Under the pieces are notes generated by a model, which worked only from the letters and a program-made list of their open reading frames with translations, ran no database searches and was not told the DNA's origin. Of a DNA stretch of 64,000 nucleotides, positions 38,501 through 50,500 are shown piece after piece. This stretch comes from Phallusia mammillata (Eukaryota; Chordata; Ascidiacea; Phlebobranchia; Ascidiidae): assembly GCA_003260075.1 (NCBI GenBank), contig QLIY01000509.1, forward strand, positions 33,236 to 97,235. Direction: 5' to 3'. The translations under genes were made by a program, and so were the position numbers. Positions within the stretch are counted from its first letter, which is position 1; every line of letters begins with the position of its first letter.

Positions 38501-41500
38501 TTTGTTTGTGTTGCCCAGTAACATACACATACGTTTTACACTTTGGGGGCTTGTGGGGTAAATGTTAGGGCTACAGGGTTGAACAGAACAATCGACACCT
38601 ATAATTGGCATACTTTACAAGCTATCCAAATTTTAGCTAATTCTTACATTGTTTACAAACTCACCCCTTTTAGGGGGNNNNNNNNNNNNNNNNNNNNNNN
38701 NNNNNNNNNNNNNNNNNNNNNNNNNNNNNNNNNNNNNNNNNNNNNNNNNNNNNNNNNNNNNNNNNNNNNNNNNNNNNNNNNNNNNNNNNNNNNNNNNNNN
38801 NNNNNNNNNNNNNNNNNNNNNNNNNNNNNNNNNNNNNNNNNNNNNNNNNNNNNNNNNNNNNNNNNNNNNNNNNNNNNNNNNNNNNNNNNNNNNNNNNNNN
38901 NNNNNNNNNNNNNNNNNNNNNNNNNNNNNNNNNNNNNNNNNNNNNNNNNNNNNNNNNNNNNNNNNNNNNNNNNNNNNNNNNNNNNNNNNNNNNNNNNNNN
39001 NNNNNNNNNNNNNNNNNNNNNNNNNNNNNNNNNNNNNNNNNNNNNNNNNNNNNNNNNNNNNNNNNNNNNNNNNNNNNNNNNNNNNNNNNNNNNNNNNNNN
39101 NNNNNNNNNNNNNNNNNNNNNNNNNNNNNNNNNNNNNNNNNNNNNNNNNNNNNNNNNNNNNNNNNNNNNNNNNNNNNNNNNNNNNNNNNNNNNNNNNNNN
39201 NNNNNNNNNNNNNNNNNNNNNNNNNNNNNNNNNNNNNNNNNNNNNNNNNNNNNNNTGTTTGCTTCTTACTACAACTGAACAATTCGTGAATACAAATAAC
39301 TAGAACTGTTAATTCGAATACAATTCGAATTGCTACTTCTCAAAAAGTACGAAGTATTCATGAATACGAATACACGCTTGGGGTTATTCGAATAGTATTC
39401 GAATTACACGTTGTTGTTTTTGGTCAACTATTCATGAATACTTATACTTGACACGTTTTATTCGAATACAATTCGAATCGCTGCCACCTTAACATTACGA
39501 AACAATTCGTGAATGCGAATACTTGACTCGCATTATTCGAATACAATTCGAATTGTCGAACTTTAAAAAGTGCGTAGAATTCATGAATACGAATACATGC
39601 CTTGGTTTATTCGAATAGTATTCGAATTACTTGTCGTTGTAGTTTGGTCAACAATTCATGAATACAAATACTTGACTCGTTTTATTCGGATACCATTCGA
39701 ATTGCTGTCACTTAAAAATTACCAAAGTATTCATGAATTCGAATACAGTCATGCAGGTATTCGTAAAGTATTCGAATACAGGACGCGTGTATTCGACCCC
39801 ATGTCTGGTTCTGGCTCGGCTCGGCCCATCCCTACTAGGTGTAAAAGGTGTTTTCTCTAATGACTGGTGATGTTTACTTTAATATTTACTTAAAGTCTTA
39901 CAATTTCTTGTTCTATATCGCTATGCTCAGAGAGCTAATAAAAAACAAGTGTCTTTTTAATAATTATTTCCTAAAAATGTAAGAAATATTTCCTTTTTTG
40001 CCAATTTAATAACTAACCCTTTGGCCACGCCACTGGTTAAAAATGCACACATTTTCTGGAGCCTATTGTATTACATGCTTTGGCCTATTAACATTTTTCT
40101 TTGTGGGGTTCCGCAAAATTTGACAAAATACTTCAAGGGTTCCGTGCCGCTAAAAAGGCTGCAGAGCACTGAACTAGACTAAGATATGGTGGACATATCG
40201 CACAAACCCGATTTTTTTGGAGGCAATTCATTTCAATACTTAAGACCTAAAGCGTAAGGGCCTACCTACACATTGCCTTGCAAGCTGCTCATGGCTGTGG
40301 GGTCCGAATTTTGCACCTTTAAGCTGCGCATACTTGTATCTGGTGGCAAACCTAAAAAGAGTTTTTGGTAGGCTACTGTGATGTGGACATCGTTTTTGAC
40401 GATCTTAGTGTAATCCTTTTCATGACGACTTGCAATTGTTTTGCTATGATTGTTGTCATTACAACAAATCGCAGGGTTGGGTAACGAGTCCTATCAGTCG
40501 AGTCTCAAGTCAAGTCATTAGGGGTTCGAGTCAAGGCAAGTCTTAAAAAGTTCCTAGAAGTAAGCTTTTAAAGGTTTGAATGGTTATTCTTTTGGAATGG
40601 TTCATCGCGATATTTTTTCCGATAAACTGGTACTACTTCGTAACAGCAAACATAACCCCTTTACGAAACCACTTTAACGAAACACGTTAATTGGCCTCTT
40701 GGAGTTTAAAAAAACCCAAAATTCATACTTTTGCTGCAGTAAAATACTTGCGCTAGAGCAGGGGTGGCCAGACCTGCTTCATGCTTGAGCCGCATATCAC
40801 AAAACTGGGGGGGGGGTGACAAAATGAGTCAGACAAACTTTGGGAAAAAAAAAACATTTTAGGGGGCTAGCGGGGTAAATACTGGGGTTATCAACAAAAA
40901 CAAAGTGGGATGCACATCTACATAACTACATCTACCATCTGTGTAAATTTCATCCAAATCCATCAAGGATTTGATGGAAAAACGAGTCGGACAAACTTTG
41001 GGGAGAAGAAAAAGAAAGAAAGAAAAAGAAAACAAACAAACAATTTGAGTAAAATCAATGTGTCCCCTTCAGGGAAGGGGACCCATAATTAGTTTCTATG
41101 AACCCTGATTTGAAACACCTACCATTTTGCGACTTTTTTGCAGTTGCTGGTCTACCTCACGTTTTTCTGCTGTTTTGGGTCTTTTCGTTTTAACATTCTA
41201 AGAAAAAGACAAAAAAATACTTTTAACTTTGGTGATGTACAATTTAAACTAAAATGATGGCTTTGCACATATTACCATGTAAATGCTTTGTAGCCTGAGT
41301 TAGTCATGTCATACGAGAAAAACTGCTATCCTTATCAAGTTATATGAGGTATAATTGTCTAAATTTCTTGAATTTCGACAATGTTTTGAAATTTTTGTTT
41401 TAGGAGATGAATATGGTAAATGAAGGGCTGCAGGGTGACGCAACATTTGCGAAGCCACACTGGTATATTCCACAAACTGTCCGAATCTCATTAGAGTTTT

Positions 41501-44500
41501 GTTAAGCACGACAATTTGCAAGTTAAAATGACATCTTTTACAATTTGTGTAAATAACATTTGATTTAAACATTGTTTAAAAAATGCATTATAGAGTGATA
41601 TATTTTGGAAGTTCTAGAACCAAAAGAATGAAATCTCAACCACATTGCCTCAAACTGCAGTCCATTTTGAGACATTCGGACACTATTTAACATCTTGACC
41701 ATCATGATAAATTATTTAACATCTTAAGGTAACCATGATGAAGTTTATCGCCGTTTAGCACAAAATTCACCTGTTTATGTTTATGGGGAAAAAACTTAAC
41801 CAACACCTAACTAGAAGGGTGGCTAAGTACATGTTGCCATTGCACATACACTATAACAGGGGTGGACAGACCTGCTTCATGCTTGAGCCGCATATCACAA
41901 AACTTAGTTTTAAAAGAGCCTATAAAAAATCAAAAACGAATTTATTCACACACAATGACGTGTAGTCGCTATCAAATAATGATTATTGTTGTGTGGTGAT
42001 ACTGTGAGTCTCCACCTGGGCTGCAAGGTGTTTGAATTTAGGCTGATATGATGGGAAAGCTATTGCTGTGTTTAGCTTCGTAATGACATTTCAAGTTGGT
42101 AGTTTTGTAATGATTGACCGAAGCTTGACAGATAAGACACACAGGTTTGAACTTTGCATTTATTGCTAGTATAAGCCGCAATACAAATGTAAAATGCTTT
42201 TAATGTCAGCCTTGACTTACAGCTTCAATCTGACAATATATTTGACAACAATGCACAAGCTAGCACGCTTCTGTACAATAATGTTCTTGTCGGTTTTCAG
42301 AATGTAAATTGGTTATTATGAACAGTCAGTATATTGTTAATACGGGATAGAATACATTGTTTTATCATCTGGTCAAACAACTGCAAGATGGGGAAATGCA
42401 TGTGAAACATTCCCGCTTCCCCCAGCGGGAGCCGCAGTTTGGCCACCCGTGCACTATAACCTATTTCTAAATGTTAATATATTCCTGATATGTAACTTAT
42501 GGATCCCATACAAACTCATGGGTCCCCACACATACAAAGTTTAAAATTAGGCATTCAGATAACCATGGTAAAGTTTGGAGTTGTCAAACACAGTGATCGA
42601 CACTGGGCAGAAACAATCACAGTATTACAAGTACAAACTATTCAAATCTGATTCAGTTCAGACATTGTTTAAAGTTTGTCCTATTAAACGTTCTATTTGA
42701 AAGGAAAGAAAGGGTAAATAGTAGCAAAATAGAGTAAAACACAACTGTCAACACCTACAAATAGCAAATTCTACAAGCTGTCCAAATATAATTTATTTTG
42801 AATATTGTTAAAAAAATCTCTCATTTTAGAGGGCTAGTGAGGTAAATGTTGGGGCTACAAGGTTGAACACAACAGCTCATATAAGTTGCAAACTTTACAA
42901 GCTACCCAAATTTCATTCAATTCCAACACAGCTTAAAAACCTCATCCATTTAAGGGGGGATTTAATAGTCCTGTAAAATTTTGTCTCAATCAGCCAATGT
43001 TTAAACTTTTGACTACTGGAGGCGTTTTGAGCAACAGCCATTAATGCTTGTGACATCATAAGGCTGTTGACAACCCCCTAACTACCATAAACCACCACGC
43101 AAAAATGCCCACCAAGCAATGCACAAATACAAATAACATATGTCTGGTTGCCCTTATAAACACTATTACAACACAGAAACCTTTCATTGTGGGGGCTACA
43201 GGGTTGACACAACAATCGACACATACAAATGGCATATTCTACAAGATATCCAAATTTCAGCCAATTCCGACAATGTTTAAAAACTCACCCATTTTAGGAG
43301 GCTAGCGGAGTAAATACTGGGGTTATCAAGACCAACAAAGTGGGATGCACATCTACATAACTATATCTACCACATGTGTAAGTTTCATCCAAATCCATCC
43401 AACATTTCATGGCAAAACGAGTCGAACAAACTTTGGGAAGAAAAACAAACAAACAACAAATCGACAAAAATCAATATGTGTCCTCTTCAGGGAAGGGACC
43501 TATAAAAATGGCATATTCTAACTAGAAAAGTGGCTTAGCACACATTCATTTTGCCATTGCACATACACTAAATCCTATTAACAAACGGTAATATAATTCC
43601 TACACTTATCTTATATTGGGTCCCATATTAGCCACAGTCTTTTTTGAAATGTTAATTGTTTCTGCAGGCAGAAACCCATGGGTCCCCACACATGCAAAGT
43701 TGTAAATACTGCATTTCAAGAGATAACCATAAGAAAGTTTGGTGTTGTAAGGTAAAACTCTGTGATCGGTATTGGGCTTAAACAAAAGTGCAAACTATAC
43801 AAATCGGATTCAATTCAGACATTGTTTAAAGTTTACCTATGTTAAAACAATTACTGTTCTATTTTAAAACAAAGAAGTAAAACACAACAATCAACACTAA
43901 TATATGGCATATTGAATGGCCTAGCTAACCAAATTTCCTACAATTGTGACACTGTTTAAAAAACCCACCCATTTTAGAAGGCTAGTGGGGTAAATATTGG
44001 GTCTACAGGGTTTAACACAACAATCAGCTTCTCTAAATGACATTTACTACAAGCTATCCAAATTTCAGCCGATTCTGACAGTGTTCAAGTATAACGACTT
44101 GTGAAGTCATAAGGCTGTGAACAACCCTCTAACTGCTATCTGCAAACATGTTCACCATGCAATCCACAAACACAAGTAACATATGTGGTTGCCTTTATAA
44201 CACCACAGAAGCCTTTCGTTTGTAGTGCGCTGCAACAACATTTAAATTTAGGGGGCTAGTGGGGTAAATACTGGGGTTCTCATGATAAATGAAGCAGATG
44301 GCACATCTACATAACTATATCCACCATCTGTAAAAGTTTCATCCCAATCTTTCAAACATTTCATGGCAAAAAAGGTGGACAAACTGCAGGAAAAAAATAA
44401 GAAATCCAGTAAAATCAAACGTGTCCGCTTCAGGGAAGGGGACCCATAAAATCTGTTAAAATTTCATTTAATTTAAAATTCACTTACAAATTCCACCCAT

Positions 44501-47500
44501 TTTGGGGGTTAATAGTGGGGTAACTAATAGGCTTCAATGCGTAAATTAAAAAAATGCTAATCCACAATGACCCAAAAGCCTTTAAATTTTCAGCCCGGTT
44601 CACCAACGTTCAAAATTTCAACCACTAGAGGAGTTTTGAGCAACAACCTTTAATTTTTCATAGGTCACAACGCTGTTAACACTTTTAGCCATAATGTGCA
44701 CAAATACCTAACGTGTAAACATCGGCATAAGTAACATATGTTTTGTCGCCTTTATTACACTATTACACCACAGAAACCTTTTGTTTGTGGTGCACAGTGG
44801 CATAAAAAGATATTTAACACTTTGGAGACCAGTGGGGTTAATGCTGGGGTTAGCAAGTCAAACGAAGCAGATGGCACATCTACACAACTATATCTTCCAT
44901 CTGTAAAATTTTTATCCAAATCGATCAAAAATTTCATGCCAAAACTGCACGGACAAACTTCGAAGGGAGAAAAACAAAACAAAAAAACATAGGGAAATCA
45001 ACATGTGTCCCTTTCAAGTAGGGGGGCCCATAACTAGTAGAATAGCAGTTTTATAAATTTAAGTATTGCCTAATATTTTCAACCTTTTTGAAAATCCTGT
45101 ATTAGTAAATATGTAGGCCGTAGAGCATGTATTATTATTGAATTCCTATAAATTTAACCTGTTTTTAAGGGGGGAAATTTAAGTCCACTAAATACACGAC
45201 TAGTTCTAAAACAAAATTTATTAATACAATATATCCTACCGACACATCTTTTTCCGATGTGTTAGCCATTGATGCAGATTCAGAATCTGCAAAACAAGGT
45301 AACAAACTAGCAATGCATGAAGTATATGGCATGATACAGAATGGAAGAAGATATTTGCAACATGTTTTGTTGTCTGATTATATCCAAATAATTGACCTGA
45401 TAATTTAGTTTTTTTACAGAAGTGTTCCATTTTACCTTTCATAAAATAACATATGCGTGGCCCAACCTTGTATTATGGGGCAAACAATTATTGTTTGTCA
45501 TGAAACAGCTTTAACTTTGTTGAAATTAGGCAATATTGCAAAAGTTCAAAAAACTTAACACATGAGAAAAGCTTTTAAAACAATTTTAAAATGAACTTAT
45601 ATTATTTCCATCAATGTTCCACTATAAAAACATCAACTGTGGAGTAAATTGGTTTTCTATGATTTTCAACACCTAAATCAGGATCTAAAAAATGTGCCTA
45701 TGGGTCATTATTAAGAGAACTTTGGTTTAAACTATACGATAAATGGAAGTTACAAACCTCCATCAATCATTAGTGCAACAGCAGCAACCTCTGTTTTCAT
45801 CGATACAAAACTAGTTTCCTCTGAATCCTGTAAAAGGCAACTTTGCACAATTATTGTATTGTACAGCACACAGCAAATTAGAACCCACATAATTTGCATC
45901 TTCTGATGATGGCTTCATGTTGTCATCTGCTTGAAAAAATGAGTGAAAATTACACAACAACAAACAAAGTTTTTTGGCTTACTTTTAACTTGATTTATTT
46001 GGTACATAAAATTTTTTTTTGTGTTTTAACATAATGTACTACATGAAATATTACAGATTGAAAATGGCAAACAGAAAACCTCAAACATTTTTTTGTCAAT
46101 AATTCTGACATTTGTGTTATTGTGCCCAAAACAACTGTTTACTGTATACAATCAATACCTTCTGTTTCATCAAGAAGCTGTGTTATGTCATCAGATTTAA
46201 GTAAGGAATCAACATCTATTGTGTCCTCCTGCAAAACCATGATAATTTTTGGGGAATCACATGTCTTTCAGACAATCCTTTTAAATTTTAATCACTGTTT
46301 CAATCAAATTAAAATAAATCGTATTTGACCTTTTTCAACGTTTACCTAAAAGGTTAAAATTAAAAGCTTTGTAAAATAACATAAACGCTATTCACAGGAT
46401 CTGTCCCTCTAATAGTAGGCATGTTAATATCCACGATCACTGAGTCAAACTCTTTCAGTAAATGATTAATTAAGAAGCAAATGCTTCTGACTCAAAATCA
46501 GTAGACACTGGGTTGGTATATTCGAGATATATATTTCACCTATTCAGGCATTGTCAGTCTCTAAAAACTGCAAACAACAAAGGTAAATTAAAAGAGAACA
46601 GATGTAAAAGCATACAAAATAAAATAGTAAAAAACTTAAAACACTAAAAGCATTTTTATCTAGTTTGGTTAACACAGTCTACACGAGCACACGAGCACAC
46701 AAGCATAATGCTTGTTCTCTTTTAATTTACCTTCATTGTTTGCAGTTTTTAGAGACTGACAATGCCTGAATAGGTGAAATATATATCTCGAATATACCAA
46801 CCCAGTGTCTACTGATTTTGAGTCAGAAGCATTTGCTTCTTAATTAATCATTTACTTTGTAAAATAAGGAGTGTTATTGTGTATTAATGTCCCCACTTAC
46901 AACAATATCCACTTGTCTCTTAACTTTGTCCATGGATTTCAGAGCTTCAAATTGCTCATCTAAAAAATACAATTATGTATGTCCGTGTTGCCAGTTATAG
47001 TACATGGAAACAACCACCTAAACCTGGCTGCTCCTTTTGGTGTGCAGTGAAGTCACCTGGTGATATTTTTCCAGATGTATTTGTTTTCTACAGCAAAGAT
47101 ACACTATGTAAGGTTTGGCAAAGTGCAGCCTGCCAACATGCTTTTTGTTACCCTTTAGGCTGAATAATATGCCACACTGACCAAAAACAAATAAAAAGTA
47201 TGAAAAACAAACACCCAGTTCATTGAATGAAAAACTAGAAAAGTGGCTTTCTGATATTCTTCCATTTTATATATTCTAAATGATATTTGCCAATTAACTA
47301 TACACACCATTGATCTGCACATATGATTGTTTTTGCAAACAAAAACGAATGGGTCCCCACATGCGTGTTTGTGCGGATTTACGGAAAACAAATGTTGCGG
47401 TTATTTTTAGATTCTTATTGACAAATTATTAGAAAGCATTAACCCAACTTTAAAAAAGTTTTGTCCGCATTTTTTCATCATTTATTCTCGTATAATAGTT

Positions 47501-50500
47501 CTTCAGTAGCCTACTGCGATGTAGTCGCCGAACGATCGTTTAAAGATCCTTTGACATGGTTTTTAATAGCACGCAGTCCTTAGTGATTAACATTAACTTT
47601 TCTCCTAATCTATATTTAACTTATGTATTGTTTCTGGAGCATATGTGTAAAAATTAAAGAAGCTATGTTGTGACAAAAAATCATTCTTAACTGTGTTCTG
47701 GGTTTCCTACAAGTTGACCTTCAGTCGTCATAAGGCGGCCAACTTACCAATGACCGTTTAATGACTTTTTATTGCATCTTTGGAAAACATGTATTTTTTA
47801 CCTTCATGTTAATCAACAACGTTTGCCTGAAATTTACAAAAAAGTTTTAATCACTTCTAAAATACAAAACGTTCGCTAAAGCTGAAAATATGTGTGCTAA
47901 CTTAATAAAACCACATAGCATTACTGCGCTGATCTAATCATAAAAAAGACCACCTCGTAAAATGCCCGTTCATGAGCCAAGCAGTGATCTCCCGTTGTAC
48001 ATGAAATCGCGTTCATGGAAGGGGACCCATAACAAACACCCAGTTCATTGAAAGTTTAGTTTTTGCCATCAAAAATTTTCTACATCCAAAAAGTTGCTTT
48101 ATTTGGGACATGGCCAAACCAATTTCAAAAAATAGTAATTCTGCCAAATGAAAATCCATGTTGTAGCGTAATGGTTGTTACCTGTGTTGGACTGCAACCT
48201 GCCGTGCACTTTTCAAGTGGGCAGTAAGCTCTTAACGACTTTTATTTATGATTTTAGTGACTCAAAGTTCTTTGTTCCAATTAAAGACAGCATCATTTTT
48301 TGCCAAATGTTTGCACAGGTGCAACAATTTGTTAAGGACCATACTCGTTTGGTAATCATTGCTGCATAAAATTAGAAAGTAACCAATAAACATTAAACAT
48401 GGTTTCAGTAAAACACGGGTAGTCTATTTCAGTGGTCTTCAACTGTTTTTTAAAAGCGACCCCACTTTAAAATGAAATAAAATCAGCGTTTACATGTGAC
48501 CCCATTTTTTTCCGAGAGAAAAAAAAAAAACTTGCCCGCTTAATTTTCAAGTAGACTTTAAATATTAGAATTCAGAATGCACTATTACCCTCAAATGTTG
48601 GCAGCAAAAGTTTTACTTAATTTGGTCAATCTAATTCACGTTAAAGCTCACCAGTTTGCAAAAATCAGTAATTTTTTGTACTTTTTTCTGTACCCGCTGT
48701 ATTATTTTGGACACAATATGTTATTCATGGGGCTCTATCGCGTAACAATAGGTTGGACAACTTATGTTTTACATAGATTTGGGTTGCAACTATTCGGTTT
48801 AGGCACAGGTTAAAGACCACTGGTCAATATGATAGTTAACAATAATTATATACACCATTAGACATACTAAGAGATGATTGTTTCTGCAAGCATTAGGGAG
48901 GATCAACTTTGGATAACTAACTTACATGTGTGTAGATTTTATTTGATACATTTAAAGCATTGAATCTTGACCAAATGCATCAAACAAACCCTTGAGGGAA
49001 CGGGACGCATAATAACCACAATAACAGTGGCTTAGAACATTTTGCCATTGCACATACACTATGACCTATTTTGAAATGGGCCCCCTTTGCTGAGGTGACC
49101 AGAAGAATGCAAAATGTGTAAAAATGCTTTTGAGGACAAATAGGTAGCCAAAGATTTAATAACAAAAGCACATGAACAACCTGCTGCAAAAAAGGTAAAA
49201 TGAAAATGTGGTGGCACCTGCAAATTTACCAAAAGTGAAATGGATACATACCAACGGTTCGACGATTGCATCAGATTCATCATTTTTCTCTGAACACACA
49301 AAACACATATCATTATTACTTCCAGTTTTAAAAATATAAATGTTAACATTTTAACCAACCAAAGAAAAGTTTTGTTTCTGCAAGCAGAAACTTGGGACGC
49401 CACAAATGTAAAGTTGTATACAATGCCATTTACGAAATAACTATGATAAGTCTTGGTGGTATGAGTTTAAACTTGGCGATAAAAAAGTCTGCAGAAATAG
49501 CCATGCTGTATGAGATACAAACTACACAAATCCCATTCAACTTTTTGCAAAATAACTTAACAATCAACAATTAAAACCTCAAAATGGCATATTCTACAAA
49601 CTGTCCAAGCCTTTTTGGACTGCAGAGTAAAATGTGATAATTGACACTTTAAAATGACATATTGCACAAACTGTTAAAATTTCAACCAACTCGGCCAATG
49701 TTTGAAATTACACCATCTTTAGGGGTTAATAGGGTAAAGGGAGCACACCTTGGCTTGCAGGGTAAAACACATCGATGGATAATGTATTCTATCTTGGTCC
49801 AAGTTTCATATAGTTCTGACATTGCACCCATTTTACAAGGTGAAACACAACAATCGACACCTATAAATGGCAAAATAAACAACCTGTCCAAATGGTGTCC
49901 AATTCGGACTTTGTTTAAAAAATTCAACCTATTTTAGGATGCTGATGGGGTAAATATTGGGGCTAGATGGTAAAACACAACTAACAATGGCACAATGAAC
50001 AAACTGCCAACATTTCATCCAATTCGCACATCGTTTCAAAAATTTACCCATTTTAGAGGGGTAGTGGAATAAATATTGGAGCTACACAGTGATTCAATTC
50101 AATTCTGTACTTGCCATGCATTAAAGGAAAGTAAATTGCAACATTAATTTAGATTCTAAATTTTAGAAGACTGATAATTGCATGAAACACAACTATCGAC
50201 AGCTACTTATGGCAAAGTGAACAATCTGTCCAAATTTTATCCAATTTGGATATTGTGCAAAATTTCACCCATTTTAGGGGGCTAGAGGGGTAAATGCTGA
50301 GGCTATCCCATCAAACAAAAGAAATTGCACATCTACATGGCTATATCTACCATCTGTGAAAGTTCCATCCAAATTCCCCAAAGATTTCAGGGCAAAAGTG
50401 TATGGACAAACTTCACGGCAAAAAAGAAAAAAATGAAATGAAGATGGTCCCCCTTCAGGGGTCCAATAATTAATTGTGTAAAATTCAACTCATACCTGCA

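Noticed and set aside
38543..39289. ORFs of 209-248 residues across the N stretch
   Set aside because: They exist only because N gives no stop codons.
40490..40560. GGTTCGAGTC box suggesting a tRNA B-box
   Set aside because: No A-box or cloverleaf partners; it lies among repeats of CAAGTC/GAGTC.
46360..46460. Minus-strand [17 protein letters not shown], reminiscent of a response-regulator receiver motif
   Set aside because: It is a short isolated stretch in a repeat-related intron, with no other receiver-domain parts nearby.
48175..48369. 64-residue plus-strand ORF between family B and a hAT element
   Set aside because: No domain; it probably reflects intron sequence of the kinesin read on the wrong strand.
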